Origin: an uncultured Ruminococcus sp.
GTDB taxonomy: Bacteria > Bacillota > Clostridia > Oscillospirales > Ruminococcaceae
DNA length: 11,570 nucleotides
Direction of reading: 5' to 3'
Assembly: GCF_946187255.1 (NCBI RefSeq)
Contig: NZ_CAMHRZ010000093.1
Span: 1 to 11,570 of the forward strand
How positions within the stretch are numbered: position 1 is the first letter of the stretch; every line of letters starts with the position of its first letter. This document shows, in pieces, positions 1 to 5,667 of this stretch. The notes under the pieces were generated by a model, which was not told the origin of the DNA, made no database searches, and saw only the letters and a program-made list of their open reading frames with translations. The translations under genes were made by a program, and so were the position numbers.

Positions 1-961
1 AGCATACCTTATCGCCGCGTTTTATGCGTCCCTCAGCCACCGCATCGCAGAAAGCTATCGGTATCGAAGCCGAAGATGTATTGCCGTAGCGGTCTATGTA
101 TACCACCATCTTGTCCATAGATACGCCGAGATTTTTAGCGGCAGTCTCTATTATGCGGACATTTGCCTGATGGGGAACTATCGCATCCAGTTCATCGGGG
201 GATATGCCTGCCTTTGCGCAAGCCTTTTCCACTGCCATCGGCAGAGCCTTTGTGGCGAATTTGTATACCTCTTTGCCGTCCTGCGTGAAGAAGTGCAGGC
301 GGGTGTCGGGCATACCCATATCGAAATCTTCCTCGTTGGTGCGGAACACGTTCTCCGACCTCATGGCTCTTGATACCAGGAACTTCGCACCGTTGCCGTC
401 AGCACCCAGGAAAGAGGAATACAGCGTGTCGTACTGCCTTTCCAGCACGAAGGCAGCAGCGCCGTCACCGAAGAGTATGCAGCTTGACCTGTCGGTATAA
501 TCGGTGAACTTTGAAAGCTCCTCCGCCGATACCAGCAGGACTCTGTTCACGTCGTCCTCTGCCAGCAGGTATCTTCTCGCCATATCCAGACCGTAGTCAA
601 AGCCTGTGCAGGCGCAGTTGATATCCATAGCCATACAGCCCGAAACTCCCAGTTCGCGCTGTATCAGGCAGGCGGTGGAGGGTGTGTAGAAGTCGGGGGT
701 AACGGTGCAGCATATTATCAGGTCGATATCCTCCGCTTTCAAGCCTGCGTCCTCCAGTGCCTTTGCGGCAGCCTGCGCACCTATCCAGTAGGTAGGCTCA
801 CCGTTGGTGATATGGCGGGTCTTGATACCTGTACGCTGAGTTATCCACTCATCGCTGGTATCCACTATCTTAGCGAAAGCCTCGTTATCCGCGATCATTT
901 CGGGCACATACTTGCCTATACCCTTTACCTTTATTCCCGTTACCTTTTTGATGTCCGACAA
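1..961 (-). CDS. fabH: 3-oxoacyl-ACP synthase III (FabH), 3' end cut off by window edge
   Basis: FabH condenses an acyl-CoA primer (usually acetyl-CoA) with malonyl-ACP to start cytoplasmic type II fatty-acid synthesis. I read 320 codons in one open frame. The catalytic Cys is C118 in the segment DINCACTGF, His is H264 in PHQANVRII, and Asn is N294 in YGNTSSASIP, giving the complete Cys-His-Asn triad. The family runs to about 320-335 residues, so only the last few residues are missing beyond position 1. The start is taken as TTG (961-959) because GGAGG (975-971) lies 9 nt upstream and the first in-frame ATG, codon 22, would remove conserved N-terminal sequence. The gene is divergent from fabD. 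A hairpin followed by five T lies just upstream of the ribosome binding site and may attenuate transcription. Identification is firm; the TTG start is inferred. Confidence 0.96.
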   Translation of the reverse strand, partial: MSDIKKVTGIKVKGIGKYVPEMIADNEAFAKIVDTSDEWITQRTGIKTRHITNGEPTYWIGAQAAAKALEDAGLKAEDIDLIICCTVTPDFYTPSTACLIQRELGVSGCMAMDINCACTGFDYGLDMARRYLLAEDDVNRVLLVSAEELSKFTDYTDRSSCILFGDGAAAFVLERQYDTLYSSFLGADGNGAKFLVSRAMRSENVFRTNEEDFDMGMPDTRLHFFTQDGKEVYKFATKALPMAVEKACAKAGISPDELDAIVPHQANVRIIETAAKNLGVSMDKMVVYIDRYGNTSSASIPIAFCDAVAEGRIKRGDKVC

Positions 962-978
962 TTTGAATATCCTCCTTG

Positions 979-1008
979 AAAAAGATATACCGCTGTTACG
1001 GCATATCT
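979..1008 (-). promoter_or_regulatory. terminator-like hairpin in the fabH leader
   Basis: On the minus strand, 1007-999 and 992-984 can pair (GATAT, a C/A mismatch, then CCG) around a 6-nt loop. The stem is followed at once by TTTTT (983-979) and then AAGGAGG, the fabH ribosome binding site. The order hairpin, U-tract, Shine-Dalgarno is that of a leader attenuator or a weak intrinsic terminator. The stem is short and AU-rich, so strong termination is not assured. No ligand-binding domain is recognised upstream. Confidence 0.4.
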
Positions 1009-1112
1009 CTGAGCATTATTTCAGGCTCTCCTTTGTCAAGCCTTTGCGGTATGCGAAGTCAGACGCTGATCTTAACAAACCGTGTCACACCCGTAAAAGT
1101 CCGCTCAAAAGC

Positions 1113-1141
1113 TTGCAATATGGCTGAAACTGTGTTATAAT
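1113..1141 (+). promoter_or_regulatory. sigma-A-type promoter for fabD
   Basis: TTGCAA (1113-1118), a 17-nt spacer and TATAAT (1136-1141), with TG at 1133-1134 forming an extended -10. Transcription would start near 1148 and give a leader of about 240 nt before the fabD ATG. The -35, spacer length and TGTGTTATAAT core are the same as in the promoter facing the yfhO operon at 8174-8202. Confidence 0.7.
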
Positions 1142-1155
1142 TATACTTCAGTACT

Positions 1156-1187
1156 GCTGAGAGGGCATTATGACCCTATTACTCAGC
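1156..1187 (+). promoter_or_regulatory. leader hairpin upstream of fabD
   Basis: GCTGAG (1156-1161) pairs with CTCAGC (1182-1187), and an inner AGGG (1162-1165) pairs with CCCT (1174-1177), leaving the 4-nt bulge ATTA. It lies just downstream of the predicted start point, and a T-rich run follows near 1206-1215. It could be a 5' stabilising stem or part of a leader control element. I do not recognise a known riboswitch class. Confidence 0.35.
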
Positions 1188-1388
1188 CTACATTATTATA
1201 TTATACCCTTTTTTATCCTGCAATACAATTAACAAACAATGAACAACAAAGTCGTTTTCTGAAAATTCGGGGAATATTTCATAGAATCTTGGGTAGTAGT
1301 TAATAATTTGTGACTGTTTTTGAAATTTATTTGCAAAAATTAAATGCTTGAACTAAAGCGCAAATGATAAGATCAGGAGGAATGTAAA

Positions 1389-2315
1389 ATGGCAAAGAAC
1401 GTATTTTTATTTTCGGGACAGGGCTCCCAGTATGTGGGAATGGCAAAGGAATTATGCGAAAAGTATCCCGCTGCAAAGGCAGTGTTTGAAAAGGCTAACG
1501 AGGTGCTGGGATATGATATCGCTGAGATAGCTTTCAATGGCCCCGATGAGGAACTGAACAAGACCATCAACTCTCAGCCTGCGATAATGGCTTGCTCGCT
1601 GGCAGCATTTGAGGCTGCAAAGGCAGAGGGCGTTGAGTTTGACGGCGTTGCGGGTCATTCTCTCGGTGAGTATGCGGCAATGGTGGCTGCGGGGGTCGTT
1701 ACCCTTGAAGACGGCTTTAAGCTGATAAAGGCAAGGGCAAGTGCTATGCAGAAGGCTGCTGAGAGTGCAAGCGGCGCTATGTACGCTATAATCGGGCTGG
1801 ACGCTGCCGAAGTTGAAAAGATATGTGAGGAGACAGAGGGCTATGTGGTGCCCGTCAACTACAATTCTTCGGTACAGACCGTCATTGCGGGCGATACCGC
1901 TGCCTGCGAAGCTGCTGCCGCAAAGTTCGCGGAGATGAAGAAGAAAGCAATAAAGCTGAACGTTGCCAGCGCATTCCACTCAAAGCTGATGCAGCCCGCT
2001 GCCGATGAGTTCATCACTGCCGCAAAGGAGATCACTTTCAAGCCTGCGGAGAAGGAGTTCTATTCTAACGTGATGGGCGCAAAGCTCACCGATTTCAGCG
2101 ATATGCCCGCACTGCTGGCACGTCATATAGTATCTCCCGTAAAGTTCACCGCTGAACTTGCTGAGATGGATGCGGCAGGCTACGAGAACTACATCGAACT
2201 GGGACCCAACAAGGTGCTGACGGGACTGGTGAAAAAGACACTCAAAGGCAAAAACGCTGTAAATATCGAGAACGAGGCTACTCTTACTAAGGCACTTGAA
2301 AGCCTGAAAGGTTGA
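1389..2315 (+). CDS. fabD: malonyl-CoA:ACP transacylase (FabD)
   Basis: FabD moves malonyl groups from CoA to the acyl carrier protein, supplying the extender for every elongation cycle and for FabH. The protein has 308 residues, the usual length. It opens with FLFSGQGSQ (Q11), has the nucleophile S91 in GHSLGEYAA, the carboxylate-binding R116 in KARASAMQ, and catalytic H197 in ASAFHSKLM. The C-terminal ELGPNKVLTGL segment is also typical. The ATG is preceded by AGGAGGA at 1376-1382. It is transcribed away from fabH and followed by its own terminator, so here it seems to form a monocistronic unit rather than sitting inside the fabH-fabK-fabD-fabG-fabF cluster seen in many Firmicutes. Nothing is broken or missing. 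Confidence 0.97.
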   Translation: MAKNVFLFSGQGSQYVGMAKELCEKYPAAKAVFEKANEVLGYDIAEIAFNGPDEELNKTINSQPAIMACSLAAFEAAKAEGVEFDGVAGHSLGEYAAMVAAGVVTLEDGFKLIKARASAMQKAAESASGAMYAIIGLDAAEVEKICEETEGYVVPVNYNSSVQTVIAGDTAACEAAAAKFAEMKKKAIKLNVASAFHSKLMQPAADEFITAAKEITFKPAEKEFYSNVMGAKLTDFSDMPALLARHIVSPVKFTAELAEMDAAGYENYIELGPNKVLTGLVKKTLKGKNAVNIENEATLTKALESLKG

Positions 2316-2355
2316 GTATAGTAAACGGCGATCTCATTTTGTTTGCTGTGGTTTT

Positions 2356-2382
2356 CCCCTCGTTTACGGCGAGGGGATTTTT
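2356..2382 (+). terminator. intrinsic terminator after fabD
   Basis: CCCCTCG (2356-2362) pairs with CGAGGGG (2370-2376) around a 7-nt loop, followed by ATTTTTATATA. Flanking T and A bases extend the stem. GTAAACG at 2321-2327 is complementary to CGTTTAC at 2361-2367, which overlaps the left arm and the loop. Confidence 0.85.
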
Positions 2383-2394
2383 ATATATACGATA

Positions 2395-2409
2395 ATGACC
2401 AATGGTCAT
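2395..2409. promoter_or_regulatory. palindromic operator candidate upstream of the AGCS symporter
   Basis: ATGACC-AAT-GGTCAT is a perfect inverted repeat with a 3-nt centre. It lies 37 nt before the symporter ATG, just upstream of a possible -10 (TATAAG, 2428-2433), so a bound repressor could occlude the promoter. The TGACC-N3-GGTCA form resembles operators used by TetR-family and similar dimeric repressors. No regulator gene is next to it. Confidence 0.45.
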
Positions 2410-2446
2410 AAATTTGGGCTTACTAACTATAAGATGGGGGAATAGT

Positions 2447-3865
2447 ATGGAAAAATTCAATGATCTGGTAAGCGAGATAGACGGCTATGTATGGGGCGTT
2501 CCGCTTATTGTCATGATAATGTTCTGCGGGCTGCTGCTGACGGTGCGCATAGGGCTTTTGCAGGTGCGCAAACTGGGGCTGGCGCTGAAACTTATGTTCA
2601 AGGACGAAGAGGGCGGCAGCGGCGAAGTTTCGGGCTTTCAGGCGCTGTGTACGGCGCTTTCGGCAACAGTCGGTACGGGCAATATCGTCGGTGTGGCTAC
2701 AGCTATCTGTGCGGGCGGCCCCGGTGCGCTGTTCTGGATGGAGATAGCGGCTTTTCTGGGTATGGCTACAAAGTACGCAGAGGGTCTGCTGGCGGTGAAG
2801 TACCGCCGAAAGGATAAGAACGGCGCAATGCTGGGTGGACCTTTCTATTATATAGAGGGCGGTCTGGGAGAAAAATTCAAATGGCTCGGAAAGCTGTTCG
2901 CGCTGTTCGGTCTGCTGGCGGGACTGATGGGCATTGGCACCATCACGCAGATAAACGGCATAACTTCGGCAGCCAACGGATTTTTCGACCCCGAAAGCAC
3001 GCATACCATCAGCATACTCGGAACGGATTACACCTATATCACCGTCATCGCAGGTGCGGTAATAACCCTGCTGGCGGCGCTGATAATCATCGGCGGCATA
3101 AAGAGGATAGCAACGGTATCGGAATTCGTGGTGCCTGCAATGATACTCATCTATGTGGGCAGCTGTTTCATAATAATATTCACCCATCTCGGTGAGATAC
3201 CCGATGCTGTCATGCAGATAGTAAAGGGCGCTTTCGGCGTGAAAGCAGCCGCAGGCGGTGCAGCGGGCTTTGCGGTGATGAAGCTGTCACTGCGCAGCGG
3301 TGTGGCAAGAGGCATATTCTCCAACGAAGCGGGTCTTGGTTCGGCACCCATAGCGGCGGCTGCTGCAAGGACCAGCGAACCTGTAAGACAGGGTCTCGTC
3401 ACCATGACGGGCACGTTCATAGATACCATAGTGGTATGCACCATGACAGGACTTTCCATAGTAATGGCGGGCAGCCACACCAAGGGTCTTGAAGGCGTTG
3501 CAGTGACCACCGACGCTTTCCGTCAGGGTCTGCCTTTCCCCGAAAGAATATCCGCATTCATGCTGATGTGCTGTCTTGCGGTGTTTGCATTCACCACCAT
3601 TCTCGGCTGGAATTACTATTCCGAACGCTGTCTGTCATACCTTACGGGCTCACATAAAAAGGTGACATCAGTGTACAAGTGCGTATACATAGCCTTTGTG
3701 TTCATAGGTCCCTACCTTACCGTTGAAGCGGTGTGGAACCTGGCTGATATATTCAACGGGCTGATGGCTCTGCCGAATATAGTGGCACTGCTGCTCCTTT
3801 CGGGAACGGTGGCTGATGAGACTAAGGATTATTTCAGGCGCATGAAGGTAGAAAAAGCGGCGTGA
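2447..3865 (+). CDS. AGCS-family amino acid (alanine/glycine)/sodium symporter
   Basis: This is a polytopic inner-membrane carrier of the alanine or glycine:cation symporter family (AlsT/DagA type), which imports small neutral amino acids with Na+. It has 472 residues, a normal length. Family hallmarks are ALSATVGTGNIVGVATAI (residues 70-87), GGPGALFWM (90-98) with the FLGMATKYAEGLLAVKYR segment after it, and NEAGLGSAP (293-301). About ten hydrophobic segments are visible. An in-frame ATG exists at 2402, but the start at 2447 is preferred because GGGGG (2436-2440) lies 6 nt upstream and the family normally begins with a short N-terminus. It is a single gene with an operator-like palindrome before it and a shared terminator after it. 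The exact substrate cannot be read from sequence; glycine, alanine, serine or glutamine are all possible. Confidence 0.93.
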   Translation: MEKFNDLVSEIDGYVWGVPLIVMIMFCGLLLTVRIGLLQVRKLGLALKLMFKDEEGGSGEVSGFQALCTALSATVGTGNIVGVATAICAGGPGALFWMEIAAFLGMATKYAEGLLAVKYRRKDKNGAMLGGPFYYIEGGLGEKFKWLGKLFALFGLLAGLMGIGTITQINGITSAANGFFDPESTHTISILGTDYTYITVIAGAVITLLAALIIIGGIKRIATVSEFVVPAMILIYVGSCFIIIFTHLGEIPDAVMQIVKGAFGVKAAAGGAAGFAVMKLSLRSGVARGIFSNEAGLGSAPIAAAAARTSEPVRQGLVTMTGTFIDTIVVCTMTGLSIVMAGSHTKGLEGVAVTTDAFRQGLPFPERISAFMLMCCLAVFAFTTILGWNYYSERCLSYLTGSHKKVTSVYKCVYIAFVFIGPYLTVEAVWNLADIFNGLMALPNIVALLLLSGTVADETKDYFRRMKVEKAA

Positions 3866-3876
3866 TACAAAAAACA

Positions 3877-3903
3877 GAGGGTACTGCTAAACGCAGTGCC
3901 CTC
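3877..3903. terminator. bidirectional terminator between convergent units
   Basis: An 11-bp stem, GAGGGTACTGC (3877-3887) with GCAGTGCCCTC (3893-3903), has one G-U pair and the loop TAAAC. On the plus strand it is followed by TTCTTTGTT and ends the symporter unit. On the minus strand it is followed by TGTTTTTTG and ends the yfhO-nudix-DHHW operon. Confidence 0.88.
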
Positions 3904-3910
3904 TTCTTTG

Positions 3911-5110
3911 TTATTCTAACCATACAAAGTTGTTATCGGAGTTTATGAAATCCACGTTGTAGATGAATATCACTCTGTCGATGTTGTGTGATCTGACGTA
4001 CTCCGAAACGCTTTCCTCTTCCATGTGGTAGTAGCGCAGGTCTATCAGGCTGATGTGCCGAAACTGCGTACACAGGTCGGGCAGCATGGCATTGGCGTAG
4101 CTGTCTTTGAGTATCAGCACATTTTCATCCAGTGCGCCGTTTGTCTCTATCTCGCACAGCGCGAAGTTGCCGCCCATTATGGTGGCGTATTTGTCCTTTG
4201 TCGTCTTCGGTGCTTCCGCAAAAAGACCCTGTTTTAAAAGCACGCCGTCCAGCTCGATGCATTCTTCGGGGGGCTTGTGGTCGCCGTTGGGGGAGATGTA
4301 CTTGACTATGATATTATTGTTTGTGTAGTCCACAAGATCTATCGTGTCGCTGACTGCCCACGCTGCGGGTGCTTTTGAGTATAACGTCCCGTAGAAATCC
4401 CTCAGCTCCTCTGTGCTGCGCTCATAGCCCTCAGCAGGAGAGAGCCCCATAGTCTCGCACAAAGCCTTATACCCCATAGACGCGCCCTTTGCCGTCCAGT
4501 GGTGGTCGGTGCGGTAGTAGCATCCGTCGCTGTCGGCTTTCAGTTCTTCCGCAGGATACGCAAGCGCTATCCTCTGTGAAAGGCTTTCCCTTATATGCTC
4601 AGCCGCCGCATCCTGATCTCCGCAGGTGTTGACGGCGGGCAGCTTGTCGTTCAGCACACAGGAAGCATTGGGTGCCAGCAGGAAGCTGACGGGTATATCA
4701 CCGTCAAGCCCTTCCGCAAATTCGTTGAGACACCCGATGTTCGTGTCTTCCAGCGTCCTGTTCTCCTTGAAATCCTGTATATAGTATCCGTCCTTCGCGA
4801 GATACACGCCGTTCATGCAGGTCTTGCCAAGTGTCCTGTCGGAAGCTGTCTTTATGGTCATCAGTCCGTCCTTCATGAATATCTGGTCGGACATATACTT
4901 TTCCAGTTCAGAGGTATAATCGCCCTTTATCAGCCTTTCAAAGGTGAACTTCGGCATCTGTTCCAGCGGGCGGTTCTCCATCTCGGAGAATTCCCTGTCT
5001 TTGCTTATCATACCTGCCGCCGTTATCCCGAACACCAGCGCCATGAAAACGCCTGTGGTCACTATATGCCCTGTTTTGGGAAGACTGCGGTTTTTCTGCT
5101 TTTTTGCCAT
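3911..5110 (-). CDS. DHHW-family membrane-anchored SGNH/AlgX-like protein
   Basis: A 399-residue protein with a basic N-terminus and one hydrophobic segment (about 14-35), so an uncleaved signal anchor with the rest outside the membrane. The motif YYRTDHHWT (D202, H203, H204, W205) names the DHHW family. Related AlgX/AlgJ proteins, which O-acetylate exported polysaccharide, have an equivalent Asp-x-His motif. S337 in ILKDSYANAM is the likely nucleophile, completing an SGNH-type triad. I infer acyl or acetyl transfer onto a surface glycan, though some members may be non-catalytic. The start is ATG at 5110, two nucleotides after the Nudix stop, with GGTGAGG inside the end of the Nudix gene as its ribosome binding site, so translational coupling is likely. 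An in-frame GTG at 5122 is possible but less well placed. Confidence 0.85.
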   Translation of the reverse strand: MAKKQKNRSLPKTGHIVTTGVFMALVFGITAAGMISKDREFSEMENRPLEQMPKFTFERLIKGDYTSELEKYMSDQIFMKDGLMTIKTASDRTLGKTCMNGVYLAKDGYYIQDFKENRTLEDTNIGCLNEFAEGLDGDIPVSFLLAPNASCVLNDKLPAVNTCGDQDAAAEHIRESLSQRIALAYPAEELKADSDGCYYRTDHHWTAKGASMGYKALCETMGLSPAEGYERSTEELRDFYGTLYSKAPAAWAVSDTIDLVDYTNNNIIVKYISPNGDHKPPEECIELDGVLLKQGLFAEAPKTTKDKYATIMGGNFALCEIETNGALDENVLILKDSYANAMLPDLCTQFRHISLIDLRYYHMEEESVSEYVRSHNIDRVIFIYNVDFINSDNNFVWLE

Positions 5111-5111
5111 A

Positions 5112-5657
5112 TCAGACCTCACCGCCGTGAAGTTTCAGATACGCTTTCAGCACAGCCATCTGTGTTTTTGCATCGGGAAGTTCGTTCGCCATCACCATAC
5201 GGTAGGCTTCTTTCAGCGGCAGTTTCTTCACATCGAGAAACTCGCCCTCATCGAGATGCTGTTCACCGAAATGCAGACCTCTCGCAAGAAACATATATAT
5301 TATCTCCGTATCGTAAGCCACTGTGGGATAAAGGCATCCCAGATATTCAAAGCTGTCAGCTGTTGCGCCCACTTCCTCTTTCAGCTCGCGCCTGCCGCAT
5401 TGCTCGGGGTCTTCACCGAATTCCAGCTTGCCTGCGGGCACCTCTGTCAGCGCTTTGCCGAAGGGGTAGCGGAACTGTTCCACCATGAAAAGGTTCTCGT
5501 CCTCATCCAGTGCAGCCACACATACTCCACCCGGATGCTTTATGAACTCACGCACGCCCTTTTCGCCGTTTTCAAGCTCGATATCATCACGGTACAGCTT
5601 TACCACCACACCGTCAAATATCTGTTCGGAAGAAAGTGTTTTCTCATTCAGATACAT
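5112..5657 (-). CDS. Nudix hydrolase, ADP-ribose pyrophosphatase-like
   Basis: A 181-residue cytoplasmic hydrolase of nucleoside diphosphates linked to another moiety. The full Nudix box runs from G76 to A98 with metal-binding E82, R90, E91, E94 and E95. It is preceded by EVPAGK and followed by YPTVAYDTEIIYMF. P111 lies at the spacing that marks ADP-ribose pyrophosphatases, so cleavage of ADP-ribose to AMP and ribose 5-phosphate is the best guess; an ADP- or UDP-sugar is possible given its neighbours. The start is ATG 5657, with AAGGAGG 5 nt upstream, rather than ATGs further upstream inside the yfhO end. The stop codon is followed after one nucleotide by the next start. Its place between two envelope-type genes may be meaningful or simply housekeeping. 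Confidence 0.9.
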   Translation of the reverse strand: MYLNEKTLSSEQIFDGVVVKLYRDDIELENGEKGVREFIKHPGGVCVAALDEDENLFMVEQFRYPFGKALTEVPAGKLEFGEDPEQCGRRELKEEVGATADSFEYLGCLYPTVAYDTEIIYMFLARGLHFGEQHLDEGEFLDVKKLPLKEAYRMVMANELPDAKTQMAVLKAYLKLHGGEV

Positions 5658-5667
5658 AATATCCTCC

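Larger units (their letters stand above)
962..1388. other. divergent fabH-fabD intergenic region
   Basis: This 427-nt gap carries the fabH leader hairpin, the fabD promoter and a leader hairpin (1156-1187). A perfect 8-bp palindrome, CAGTACTG, lies at 1149-1156, just after the predicted fabD start point. For fabH there is a TTGACA at 1039-1034 on the minus strand but no convincing -10 at 16-18 nt from it, so its promoter is unresolved. I looked for the FapR-type operator (TTAGTACC-TACTAA) and see no match. From about 1200 to 1375 the DNA is AT-rich with nothing I recognise. Short open frames here lack ribosome binding sites. Confidence 0.6.

Noticed and set aside
1149..1156. FapR operator for fab genes
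   Set aside because: Only the 8-bp palindrome CAGTACTG is present; the longer TTAGTACC-TACTAA pattern is not.
1142..1215. TPP-like riboswitch, suggested by CTGAGA at 1158-1163
   Set aside because: The other conserved TPP segments are absent and the stem arrangement differs.
2402..2446. Upstream ATG extension of the symporter
   Set aside because: The ATG lies inside the palindrome with no ribosome site; GGGGG at 2436-2440 supports the ATG at 2447.
4595..5488. 297-codon plus-strand open frame
   Set aside because: Antisense to the DHHW and Nudix genes, both of which have clear motifs, and has no start signal.
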